Source: Chroicocephalus ridibundus (taxonomy: Eukaryota > Chordata > Aves > Charadriiformes > Laridae). From it: a stretch of 64,000 nucleotides of DNA. The stretch's first letter is position 1. Each line of letters opens with the position of its first letter. Positions 50,949-62,265 of this stretch are shown here, in pieces. The position numbers and the translations under genes are program-made. The notes beneath the pieces were generated by a model. That model worked only from the letters and a program-made list of their open reading frames with translations. It had not been told where the DNA came from and made no database searches. The stretch is taken from the NCBI RefSeq assembly GCF_963924245.1, contig NC_086297.1:6470437-6534436 (forward strand). Reading direction: 5' to 3'.

Positions 50949-52555
50949 ATATACTGTGCTTTTAAAGAACTCAAAGATCATAAAAATACTCTCACTTTAT
51001 TATATTGTCAACTTACAAGACAATAAAAGGACTATTTACCTCTTAATCTATCATTTTTATTAAAACATCTTACTGCTTTAAATTTCTAGACATTTGCTTT
51101 TAAAGTTTTCATTAAGTTGCTTTTCTGAAAAAAAGTTTTTACCTTAGAAGTCTTTGAATAAAACCACTGTGTAGCACTATAGGGAACTTCATCTGCACTG
51201 TGCTTCCACTTTGTAGAAAAATGTTTGATATTGAAATTTTATATTGAAACTTGGTAGGGAAAGGTAAAACAAATATATGTATAACTCCAGTTAGCTCTAT
51301 ATATCATCCACGCAGTCTTAAAGTTGTTTAGATGAGTGCTTTTCCGCTATAGCAGTAGGTAGAGAAATTTCATTCCCCCAGCTTATTCCCTTATACCAAA
51401 AGTACTAAAATTCTTCTTTTATAACTGTTAATGCACTAGAAAAAATGACAATACTATTTACTGAGGAATTATTTAATAAATTGACTTGCTTAGGAAAAAA
51501 AAAAAAAGGAACATCAGCAAATACACAGAACCCAGTTTTACCTGACACTACCAGACAAATATCAGAGGTCCTTGTTTATAGAGGTGTAAATGTTTGACTT
51601 GTAATGACGTCTGTACGTTGGGTGCAATTAAAATCCTGATTTAAGATTTAAGTTTTTTTTCATTTAACATACACATGACTGGTAAGCCAATAAATTTAGT
51701 GAAATACTATGTCAACCTACATCTTCAGCATTACGGCACATACATTTCTGCTGCTTTTACAATACCTTTACTTTACCTCTTTTTTGTTTGTATGAGTATT
51801 CATGACCTATACCAGTGAATTATTCACAACATACTGCAAAGCATGTCTTCACAGACTGTAGCCTGCTCCAACACTGCACTGCACATAAAAATTTGATATG
51901 CAAGTAATGGCGCAAAAGGGGAAAATGCTTCAGAATATGCTAGAGGTAACAAACAAAACAGGTTACTGAGTGATTACGCTGAAGTAACCCTCAGGCAAAA
52001 TGACAAGCCAGTAAATTACTTCAGTATTTTCCCCTGCATGAGCCAATAACAGCTAAGGGGATACTGTTAGCCAAAAACAGGTCCAAAAGTCCATGCAGGA
52101 GAAAGTCTAATTTTATCTGCCTTTGTGACAGAAAGTATGAAGATTGTCCATAAGTAATTTGCAATGCGCCTCTGTTGTGCTTTTCCCCTCATATTTTGAT
52201 TTTCAGGCAGCAATTCTTTTTGGACAAGTCCAAGAATGGCTCATGATTATGTCCTAAAAGCTCCAAGGAAGTCAAGAAGCAGGATAAGCTAATTGTAAGG
52301 AAAGACAAAAATCAATTAAAGGCTTAATTAAATAAACCTTTTACCAGTAATCATCATCTACTAGATGTTTATAGGGATAGCAAGAATATTTGACTTTGCT
52401 TCCAAGTTCCAAAGTGGCCTCAGACAGACAGTCACCATACAAACGAGTTTGGGAATACTGGTAAAAATATAATTTACAGTAAGTCATTAAAATATTTTTG
52501 AAAATAGGACAATTTTTAAATGCAAACACATTTTGTAAAGAGTTTTAAACTAAAA
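50949..52555. other. gene-free AT-rich DNA
   Basis: A13 at 51495-51507; otherwise nothing recognised. Confidence 0.5.
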
Positions 52556-52557
52556 TA

Positions 52558-52640
52558 ATTATTTGATCTGAAGTCTGTTGAAGCCCATGCAAAAAAATCT
52601 CATTAACTTCAAAGGATTTTGGATCAAGCCTTAAGTGAAC
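52558..52640 (+). repeat. ancient amniote interspersed repeat fragment
   Basis: The order GATCTGAAGTC, TTGAAGCCCATGCAAA, CTCATTAACTTCAAAGGA, TTTTGGATCAAGCC, TTAAGTGAA follows a well-known old amniote repeat pattern. In that pattern 'CCCATTGACTTCAATGGG' sits between 'GATCCAAAG' and 'CTTTGGATCAGGCCC'. The copy is diverged, and the family is not named because no search was run. Confidence 0.5.
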
Positions 52641-55405
52641 AATATTCTTCTTTTTCTATAGATTATGGAATTATAGGTAGAGAAAACCCTTCCAGAAAGA
52701 CATGTTAGTTAGTTCTTTACATTGCAGGATTGTTACCTAGCCATTCAGACCATCATTTTCAAATGCACCAGAGCTATTTAAGGACCCCACCACTCAAAGA
52801 AACATATTTCTAACTCATCTAGTCACATCTGAAAGTTTTATGTGACTACATATTCTCAAAAGGCATGAAAAGGACATTAGAATTTGAATCCTCTAATGGT
52901 GTGTTCTTGTGTATTGCTCTGCTTTTCTAAAAGTTGATAACGCAAACCAGCTGACAAACACCGTACTCCACAGTTCTGTCATAGGCATTGTTTTCCTTTT
53001 GTCTATTTTGTCATAAAGTGCTCTTAAATAAAACACTCTCAGTTCTTATAACAAGACATATGACTTGACAGCCCTTAGTTTTGTTTAAAGGAAATGCTTG
53101 AGCTGACTGAAAATTCCTTTGTGAATAATTTATTTGATGAATTTTGCTATTTCCCTGTTTACAAATTGTTTGCACAAATTGGTACAGCCACAAGAAAAAA
53201 AACACACTACTGCAGAGGGAATAGGTAGAGAATCCTAAAATATCACAGAATAAAATAATTTCTTTAAATTCTTTACATCATCCTATAGACTTCTGTATCT
53301 GGAATATGATTCCTATACATTTCTCTTCACTGGCTGAAGGTAATAGGTATTAAAGACTTACTTCCTAGGAAAAAATCACCGGGAAAAAAATGCATTGTCA
53401 ATCAAAACTACAATTTTCTCTCTTAACATATCACGGCATCGCAGAGCTTGAGCTGATGTGGTCACCCAAGACTCAGCTATAATTGCGGCTATTTTTCCTC
53501 CAAGTGTGTCATGAGGCTTTAAGCATCGTATTTTATGCAGTGGGCTTTGTATGATGGGTTATCAGGTTGGGAAGTCTTTAGCTATGGTTTTGATCTCCAC
53601 TTTATTAAGGACTTACCTATATTTGCAAGTTACAAAGTTAAAAAGAACATTGACAATATTTTAGTATAAAAATAGCTAATTCAAAAATAAAGAAATAAAA
53701 AATAAAGAGCGAGCAGCAGAGTACATTTCTCTACCAACTAAGGATTGCACTAGTACACACAGTGAAGAATTTGCTGGAAGTCTCCACAGTCTGCATTTCT
53801 GCATAGTGCTGCCTCTCCCTGTATTTCTCTTGAGGCTTTACTACCTTAATTTCTGTCCTATGCATTGGATATTAAGTTTCTGGTCATGTTAAAAATAAGC
53901 TCGTTAAGCCACCTGGATAGGTGGTAGGTCCTTCACTCTTAAAATCCTCATCCATTCTCCTTCCGAGGATCCTTGGTTTATCAGGGAAAATACCTGCTTT
54001 CTAATTCTATATAAAAACAAGCAGAAAGCTGAACAATAAATCCTGAAGTTGAATAGCATAATATCAAGTAAATGGAGGTACATTTAAGGTTTCAAAAAAA
54101 ATAATATTTCCTTTCTACTCAACAGGCAACAGAAGTTTTCCTAAACATATGTGATAGCATAGACAGAGAAAGAATGGCCTTGAAGGAAAAATGCTGTCAA
54201 AAAGGTATTCCTCTATCCAAGTGATCAAAGATTTAACAGGATATAGAGGTTTAAGGGTGCTGAAAGAAATAGCAGTAGTAATATTTTTTTCAGATAGAGA
54301 ACAGAGGAGAATCTATAATAAGGATTGTTTTACAGCATTAAATAATATCACAGATTGACAAAATACAATTCCCTTAAGATGGTCAGTAAATTGATCCCAC
54401 TGGCACTATAAGAATGTTTTAGTAATGATGATGATGACCAGAATGTTCTCAGATAAATAGATACGAGGTGAAATGATGTGGCATTTGAAGGCAGAGGAAG
54501 TTTTGCCATTGGCTGCAAGGAGATAGAAATTCACTGCGGAAATCTCACAATCCAACTTCAAACATGAAATAAATCTGACTCTTTTTTTTAGAGCATTTTA
54601 ATGCCACTGCAATTTCACTTCAAATAGTTATCCCAATTTACATCATACTACCCAAGAAAAAAATTATGACTCAACCCATAACAGGCTGTACCCAGTCCCT
54701 AAACAACACCGTATGCTACCTGTGAGGTCTTCCTAAGCAGCATCAAGGGATGTTTTGGCACTAGAAAAAGTGCCGTAACTGCCTACCTGAAGTATACTTG
54801 TGTGATTTAATTAACAAAAAGATGTTAATTATGATTCTTATTACTATAAGGTAAGATTATACAGCTCCTAAAAATACAAATTTAGTGAAAACAAATGCAT
54901 CTCAAAAGCCTTGATGAACCTAATATATTAAGAGTAGATACTTCTGGAAAGCTACAGTAGTTTACTGTTCTCTCTTTAATTTAGTCCTGCTGGGCTGATA
55001 TACTGGATATCTATGATTAGCTGGTGTTATAATTAAGGAGACAATGTGATCTGAATGAAAATTCAAGCAGCATAGTTCAAATCCTAGATGTACACAGATT
55101 TCCATCATTATCCTGGAAAATCTTAGCTGCTTCTCCTCAGCTTTTCCTATATGCAAAGATAATATTTTGTTTACTTCACAAGAATAATATGCAACTGAAC
55201 TAATGTCCACAGGATCTATGTCTGAGACAAAAAAAATAAAGTATTACAAACCCACACATCTTATTTAAGAAGGAACTGAGCCTTTTAAAAGAAAAATTTC
55301 AGACAACTTCCACCCCAAAGTCTCTTAGTTCGATATGAAAAAGGTGGCTGGCACAGAAGCAATTTGAGATTCACAGAGCAGACAGATCGATGCTACAGGG
55401 ATGAT
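52641..55405. other. gene-free AT-rich DNA
   Basis: No supported gene or mobile element. Low-complexity A/T stretches occur near 53640-53705. Confidence 0.5.
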
Positions 55406-55410
55406 CGAGA

Positions 55411-55429
55411 CCCCCCCCCCCCCCCCCCC
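55411..55429. repeat. poly-C run (19)
   Basis: Uninterrupted run of 19 C. The opposite-strand G19 is long enough for an intramolecular quadruplex, and the C strand for an i-motif. The exact length is suspect in any assembly. Confidence 0.92.
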
Positions 55430-55487
55430 AACACATGCACACTTTATATGTTAATAACTGGAAGACAGGTCATGAAGTAGAGGAATT

Positions 55488-55655
55488 AAATTTGCTGATG
55501 ATGCACAAGTGGAACCAAATGTGGGTAAGGGAATGACTGAAGTCATAACAGAGCCAAAATCGGTAATATTTAGAGAAACTTAGGAGCAGTGGCTCTGCAA
55601 ATTTAATATAGAAATCCTGGAGATAACAAGGTCACAGAGAAAACTACAAGAACTT
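55488..55655 (+). pseudogene. decayed LINE reverse-transcriptase remnant
   Basis: Reading from 55488 gives KFADDAQVE, where [F/Y]ADD is the catalytic reverse-transcriptase motif. One in-frame TAG follows at codon 32, and WLCKFN is encoded at codons 35-40. In non-LTR (CR1/L2-like) reverse transcriptases, FADD is followed by a 'W..KFN...C' block. The distance here, 33 residues from FADD to FN, equals that in the CR1 sequence I recall. Thus two family motifs sit in one frame at the right spacing with a single stop between them. The remnant lacks the rest of the polymerase and is non-functional. The clade (CR1, L2 or L3-like) is not resolved. Chance cannot be excluded without a profile search. 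Confidence 0.45.
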
Positions 55656-55744
55656 TAAGTCAGATGCTGCAAAACTGAAACAGAAGATAAATTTTACACT
55701 AGGAGCTATGTGAACAAAATCCCCAAACTTGCCATACTAAGGTC

Positions 55745-55980
55745 AGAATGGAGCTGATTCTTATTCACATCTGGTCCTTCCCATTCTCCTTCCTTTGTAA
55801 AAAGATTTGAGTATAGATGTGAATGTTATGGATCCTTATTCTACACCCCTTAAACCACTCAGGCAATGTACAGGGGCTTCATGCCAATCACAACTAGTAG
55901 CTCAGGTATCTGGATATGAGCATCTGTAATGACAAAGTCAGTGGAGTTGTTCAAGAGCTGAAATAAACCCAGGGACTCCG
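55745..55980. repeat. probable ancient amniote repeat
   Basis: Starts with GGAGCTGATTCTTATTCACATC and ends with AAAGTCAGTGGAGTTGTTCAAGAGCTGAA. These resemble the two ends of an old amniote repeat that begins 'GAGCTGATTCTGATCTCA' and carries 'GAAGTCAATGGAGTTACAC'. The middle is too diverged to align by eye. Confidence 0.35.
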
Positions 55981-56429
55981 CTGGGAATTTTGAATGAGAA
56001 AAAACTGCAGGTTTCAGCCTGGAAGATTAGAAGATTTAAGGCTGTAGTTCCAGTTGATGCACAAATTTATTTTTATCCCCTTTTATGTACTGCTTTACTT
56101 ACCTTCTGCTTCCAAATTGCTGCATTGTGAAAGGCAGCAATACTAATTATCCTGACACCCCTACTTGTATCGGACAGCACTCACGTGATAAGTACTGCTG
56201 AACAGAGTACGGATAAGAATCAGTGTGGATTTCTAAATCACTGGGACATACGCAACTACAACCTACCTTATGGATGGGTCACGCACTAAACCTGAACAGG
56301 GAAGGATCTAGTTCTTCTTGGAAGAGTTTCATAAACTAATCTGAAAGGCAACCTCATCCTAAGAAACAACAAAATGCAGTTTCACACTTTGTGCTAGAGG
56401 CACGCAGAATTCCAGATAAGAAATTCACC
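55981..56429. other. gene-free interval
   Basis: Nothing recognisable between two old repeats. Confidence 0.5.
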
Positions 56430-56497
56430 CTAAATGAAAATCAATGGGACTTGTGGTCCTAAGTCACGTAAGTGCTTTTCAATGTTTACCCAGGTCT
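56430..56497 (+). repeat. ancient amniote interspersed repeat fragment
   Basis: TCAATGGGACTTGTGGTCCT, AAGTCACGTAAGTGCTTTTC and TTTACCCAGG occur in this order. It closely follows the old amniote repeat phrase 'TCAATGGGACTTAGGCTCCT / AAGTCACTTAGGTGCTTTTG / TTTTACCC'. Recognised from memory. Confidence 0.5.
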
Positions 56498-56554
56498 CCT
56501 CCCGCTTGGATATGATTTTCATAATCACCTGCTGTTGGCCTCGCTCTGCTCCTG

Positions 56555-56625
56555 CTGAGACCAACTGCTGTTTGCCACTGACTTCAGGAGGAACAGAGTT
56601 GGGTCACTGCTGAAGTCCTTAACAA
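56555..56625. repeat. possible old amniote repeat fragment
   Basis: TGCCACTGACTTCAGGAGGA followed by ACAGAGTTGGGTCA resembles 'CATTGACTTCAATGGGAGCAGAATTGGG'. Short and diverged. Confidence 0.3.
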
Positions 56626-59600
56626 ATTCCAACCTTACTGCATATAAATTTTGAAAATTAAAACATTCCAAGTGTAAGTCCATTGAGACCATTAGAGAAC
56701 TAGATTACAATATTTTTCTTAAGGACTCTAGATTTCTTTTAGAGAATCTGCAGAGAGGGGCAGTTTTCTATTCTTACACCCCCTACAAAATTCGATAGTT
56801 TGCAAACACAGAAAATACTCTAAAGTGTCTATCAAGGTAATATTTTCAGCAAATATAGGTCAATCTTTCACACCAGTAACATTAGTTATGCAAGACAAGG
56901 CAAATTTGAAAAATACAGGCAAGGAATAAAGAAATACAAGTATTATGCAAATAACAGTTTTCCCCAAAATGTGATAACAATGAGTACTAAAACCTAACCT
57001 GAAGCCATATTAATCCGCTCTTCATAAAGAACTGATGTAGTAAATAGAATAAAAATGATAACAACGATACTCTAATTAGCAGACCTGAGTAGCAAATTAC
57101 GCAACCTTTCATGCCGAATTAATCTCCCCTCCCGCCCACTCATCTATCCCTCCTGCACAAAAAAAAAAATCAGTTTGAGGCAGACTGATTGTATTGACCT
57201 TCTTTCAGTTAAATTAAACCTACTGTAAAACTGAATTGGCAAACCTCAAGCCATCCCGATATGGTGATCAGACAGACACAAATTTGGGGAAGGGGGGGGA
57301 GGAATAAGTTCTCATGTGTTTCAAGCTATGAAAGGCTAAAGTTGATCAAAAAAAATGCAAGTAATGCTAAAAAAGAGACTCCAGATATTCAAAGAGTAAT
57401 CACACAATGATAAAAGATTTCAGTTAAGGCCAGCAAATTTCCAGGAGCTGGGTCTCTCCACTGAAGAAGAGACTGTAGACTACACACACCTATTCATACA
57501 TTCTGCTCAGGAGCCTGGCAGCACGTGGGGAGCTGCTTCAACCAAGATCCCCAAAGAGCAAAGAAATATCCTTCCTGTGAGGTCAAATCACTCCCCATTT
57601 CTATGTGTGGTGGTTTGGTTTGAGTTTTTTTGGAGAGACAAGAGTCATTTGCTTGTTTCCATTGTTGTTCTTCAAAATGTATTTGTTTTAATTTAAGTGA
57701 ACTCTAGGCTTTTTTGTTTGAGAGGAAATTAATAGGCATGGACACAGACATGCTCGTCTCAGTGAAGGTTGTTAGGAGAATAGTTATGCACTTTTCTGTA
57801 GAAATGAATTGCAAAATAAATCTCTGTCATTTCTTTCTACCTCTTCATGTTACTTGCTATAATTCATAGTCCTGACTCTCCCGCACAAGTGCAGAAGTAC
57901 TGGCTTAACTTTAATTTCTTGAGAGTGACAACACCGAAGTGCTTTGCCAGTGACCCAGACTTGCAGAGCAGTAAAGAATCGACTTAACAGACTTTGAGCA
58001 GATGGTTGCGTGTCAGAACAAGGTAGTGCAGCTTTGCTGGAGCGGAGGGGAGAACAAGAGGTAATCCACAGTCCTGACTACCTCGGAGCAAACACATTCA
58101 TGAGTGAAGTTTAGCTTGCTTTTTGTGCCCAGAAATTCCAGTATATTTAGGATATTTAATAAATTTAAATACATTGTAAGGCACTATTTTTTTTTCCTTG
58201 ATTTTATTCATTTTGTGCCATATTATATGTGGTTTTTTTAAGAGGTTTCTTGGCATGGCTGACATCTAGTGTGACATCTCACTGCACTGCTGTTGGGATA
58301 GACCCTTCGCATCATGCAGAACCGGAGATCCTGCACTCATTGACCTGGCACCTTTCCTCCCTCGCCCAAGTTCAAGCTCCCTCAGCCAAACATCAGCAAA
58401 ACCGCCTTGTTTCAGAATGGCTCGGTTTGCGGTGTGCTCATTTCAGCTCTCAAATTCCATTTCATTGGTCTAACGTTTATATTCTTGGCAGGTTACATGC
58501 TTAAAACAGATCTGCTAAAAAGTGAGCTATTAAGAAATTATTTTTAAAATATAAACACACGCATATTTTACACACAAACACTCTACTTTAGCAGATGGAA
58601 AATTTTGTTCAACTAGTGCAGTTCCTGAATCTTAACTACATGAGGCTTTTAAAGTGTCGTAAAGACAAAAGATGAAGCAAAACCAAGTCAGCAGGGCTTT
58701 TCCCTTCTGGATTACACAAGAACTTAGACCTCTTCTGTAATAAATTTACTTTGACAGCTGCTAAAAAATTTACCAAGCTTGACAACATGCACAGAAAGCA
58801 AAATAGGACAGAGAATTGTGTGGGCTTTCCTGCTAACCCCCCCCAAAAAATCTGTCTGTTTTAAATAAATAATATTTAGTTATATATGTGCGGTAAATAT
58901 CAAATGATAGGTTTGTTAGCTACGTTCTACTCTCCCACAGATGCTATTTTATGTAGTCATTTTGTAGACAACGTATTCTTCTCTCATATGTAGCTCTGAG
59001 GAATAAATGAGAGTTCAGTTTGAGCAAGGGCTGGATTGTATTTGGAATATAAAATACAGTGCCTTGTCAGGAAAAGTAACTTCTCCTTTTCGGGCTAAGA
59101 TAAAGCAGAAAAACAGTGCTTTGATGATTTCTACAATGAATTTGGAGAAAAGACTTTGAAGAATTCTGAGCTTCTCAGAATTTCACTTTCAGCTACAAAA
59201 GAAGATTAGTTTGATTTTGTACCTATATGGATTTGAATCCATCTCACTTTCCTTCTTAATGCTTCCAAAGTGCTAATGGCAGTGCAAAAGACTTCAGTGG
59301 TTCAACATAAATGAAAACAAATTGCAGGAACTGTGGCCAAGCTAAGTACTGGGACTGCTGCATGTCAAATGAGAGTCAACTGTTTACTCTGCTGGCGCTC
59401 AGTGCAGATTGCTACATTGATTTGTTTAAACTGCACATCGCATTAATATTTCTTATCTCATCCCAAAGCCTTGGCTCTATCAAATTTGGAAGGCGATAAC
59501 CCAGTATATTATAGGAAGAACATGTGCTATCAAGTAAAGCTTTAAATGTGATTGACTGAAATATATTGATTTTGCATGGTTGGACTTGAAATGTAATTTT

Positions 59601-60581
59601 GAACAGAAGAAAAGGGCAGTAGCTCACTGCTGCTGCAAAGACTGCATACACGAAGCAACAGAAGAAAATTTCTTGACTATATAAAATACACCTTTCCTAA
59701 TTGTTAATCACCTTTGAAACATCACTTTCTTTTGGTGCTTGTTTCTTTTTCTATGTGCTCTAAGCGAAACATTTAAAATGAATTATGGCTGGAAAGACAA
59801 GCTCCTGAGCAATATTTATGTCATACCTTAGGAGGGCACTGCAGAATGCAAAGGGACACAGGAGAAATGTAGGATGTAACAGTTTCTTCACAGAGTTTAC
59901 AGGGAAATTTAGCATTTAATCTTAAGGAGATTTTTTTTTTCCTGGATGATCGGAGATAAATCATACCCCAGTACTGCAGGCCAGAGCACCCCAGACAGAT
60001 AATCCAAGTATCTAAAACATTCCTCATCTACCTTCAGAAACTGATAATTAATGGCATATAAAAGTTCACTTTACTACACATGCAAGTACCATATATTCAC
60101 TTTATTTCACCATGAAAAATTATTGATTTCAGCATCCCTTAGAGATTCTAAGAGCACATGTCCATGAACTTCTCTTCCTAACTGAACACACACTAGAAAG
60201 TGAAGATTTCCTCAGATCCCTAGATAAATCAATTTAAGTCATACTTGTGGGTTATTCTGCAAAAATGACATCTTGCAGGATAGAATTTTTTTTTTTTTAA
60301 TTAATCAATTCCTTTAAAAGCTTTACGTGGAGAAAGAGGAATGATTTTATCAAATAATCTTATTCCTCACTCTCAAAGTCTTGAGTTATCAATGAATGAA
60401 GGAAGACTTTACAATGTATTTCCTCAAGCAATTTCTGCTGATACAAAATTATCTGGAGCAACGCTTGCAAAACATCTAAAATCCATGTATTTTCACTGGG
60501 TGAATTATCAGTAAAAGACTGAATAGAATAATTTAAAGAAATTGAGAGTTCCTTTAACATACTAATTGAAATACGTTCACA
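56626..60581. other. gene-free AT-rich DNA
   Basis: No supported gene. Landmarks are a G-rich tract near 57286-57302, T13 at 60286-60298 and short TA/A runs. The 91-codon plus-strand frame at 58229-58504 lies in a slightly GC-richer patch but is unrecognised. Confidence 0.5.
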
Positions 60582-60648
60582 TTTTTTTCCCCCGGTCTTT
60601 TTCCCCTCTTCCTTTTTTTTTTTTTTCTTCCTGTTTCTTCCTCCCCCT
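60582..60648. repeat. polypyrimidine tract
   Basis: Almost entirely C and T for about 67 bases, including T14 at 60613-60626, with only a few G interruptions. The opposite strand is polypurine. Confidence 0.9.
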
Positions 60649-60686
60649 AAAGCTTCCTGGACTTGATGAATGTATTTCCAGCTAAG

Positions 60687-60743
60687 CAGAATTCAGATAT
60701 GGCAATAAATAAAATACCTCCAGAATTCAGATATGACAATAAA
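60687..60743. repeat. 23-bp direct repeat, 34-bp period
   Basis: CAGAATTCAGATATGGCAAT plus AAA at 60687-60709 recurs at 60721-60743 with one change (GG to GA). Confidence 0.85.
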
Positions 60744-61200
60744 GCCTACTTCAACTAACCCATTCAAAAGGACCCGTGGTTCCTCTAGAGATCCCGTGTT
60801 TAGCACATTTAGGACAAATACCGGGTTCTGCGCTACTAGGTTGAAGGGTTTCTTTTTAGTCACCATCAACTTTGGTTATTTTTGTGCCCTTTGTTTTGCA
60901 TTTTTTGTGCAATGTTGCAGACATTGAAGACGCTACTGGGAGCATCTGTCTAGCTCTATCACAGCGTTGTCCCAGCTGTAATTGTGTTGTGGTCTACTTA
61001 CTGGGAGGCAGATTACTTTTTTCCAAGCAAAAGCATTTCAATATTCTTGCTGCTTCACAAGCTTTAGTTGGTGGTGACATATTCTGGAATTATGAACTGT
61101 AAAATGTACCCTTTGTAATGCGGGTAGAGTGATAATTACATGGGACTGAGCCAAAAAAAAAAAAAAAAAGAAAAATCACACAGTACAAGCAAAAAAGACT
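60744..61200. other. gene-free interval
   Basis: A17 at 61153-61169. Two overlapping plus-strand frames at 60733-61102 are unrecognised. Confidence 0.5.
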
Positions 61201-61210
61201 AAACCAGTGG

Positions 61211-61260
61211 GTAACCTAAATAACCCTGAGGTAACCTAAGTAACCCTAATAACCCTGAGG
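61211..61260. repeat. 20-bp tandem repeat made of TAACCY units
   Basis: GTAACCTAAATAACCCTGAG (61211-61230) is followed by GTAACCTAAGTAACCCTAAT (61231-61250) and a partial third unit. It contains five TAACCT/TAACCC hexamers, so the minus strand resembles degenerate telomeric repeat. Confidence 0.75.
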
Positions 61261-61926
61261 ACCAGCAATTAGAAATACCAAGCGAATCTAAGGAATTAGC
61301 ATTAATAAGGTATAATAAAAGCAATATGACCTTTGAATTAGCATAAACAAAGAAACCACAATAAATTACTATGACACAGAAATACACAGGGAAATCCCAA
61401 AGTTGAAAGAAAGGAAAAGAATTTGGTGTTAGAAATGAAAGAAGTGCATGGGCTGTGTGAAAGGAGTTGATCATGTCAGACCAGCACCCTGTGGACAGCT
61501 GACCATACCACCAAGGGCATGAACCGATGTTACAGTATTTCTCTGGGAGATCAAGCTGCCGTAGGCACCTGCTGTGTGCACTGGTATACCCTAGACCAGT
61601 GCTAACACTGGTGCCTCGACAGCATCAGCAGAGAAGGTGGTAATTTTGTACACTATTCAAAAACCTTATGAGTCAACCAAAAGCCCTAAACCAGTCCTCA
61701 GCGAGGACGTGCTTTCCTGCGTAGAGCTAGTTCCCTTAAATTGAGTGACACCAAGAGCAGTAGCGGGAGGCTACACTACAGTCAAAATGTTGTGTGACAA
61801 GCTGGTCTCAAAAGATTTCTACAGCAATTTTCCACCTTAACACATCAGGCCATACAGAGCGACTTCCTGAGCACCTGTATCGCTATACCTCAGGATTACT
61901 TGGTTCAGAAAACAAACCTGTCTGGG
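61261..61926. other. gene-free interval
   Basis: No gene was recognised. The right half, from about 61480, is more GC-balanced and adjoins the LTR candidate. I could not find a retroviral primer-binding site or internal region in it. Confidence 0.45.
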
Positions 61927-62260
61927 TGTTAGAACAAAAGTGACAGAGAAGCAGGCGCACAGCAAGGTTCATTAATCGAAGTCTGCTTGCTTTTAACTTT
62001 CAGGTGGCAACCATACCTTGGGGTCACCTCTTGAGAACTTAATCTTATAAACCCCGACAAGTGCATATCTTGTCAAAGCTGATCTGTGTGGGTTTGTACA
62101 CGTTACCTATTACAGCTGTTACCCACTACAATCGCTCCCCGTCAGAACATACCAGACCATACAAACTGGTGCACACACATAGTCAAGGACGCCGTCTGCA
62201 GCCAGGCAGGGCAGCAGACACACGGAGAAGTCAGCAGCAGCACAGACCCAGTCTACAACA
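61927..62260 (-). mobile_element. candidate solo LTR, family unknown
   Basis: A 334-base block bounded by TG...CA. Read on the minus strand it begins TGTTGTAGACTGG and ends GTTCTAACA. On that strand it has GGGGTTTATAAGATT, a good TATA box, about 210 bases in (plus coordinates 62041-62053). ATTAATGAACCTTGCTGTGC follows about 75 bases later, where a polyadenylation signal and U5 would be (61968-61977), and the end is about 40 bases on. The flanks CTGGG (61922-61926) and ATGGG (62261-62265) match at 4 of 5 bases. CpGs are commoner inside than outside. No primer-binding site follows the 3' end, consistent with a solo LTR. I do not recognise the family, and the boundaries are inferred from these signals. 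Confidence 0.42.
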
Positions 62261-62265
62261 ATGGG

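Noticed and set aside
57606..57640. TGTGGTGGTTTGGTTTGAG, resembling the start of some avian LTRs
   Set aside because: No matching end, no duplication and only a short resemblance.
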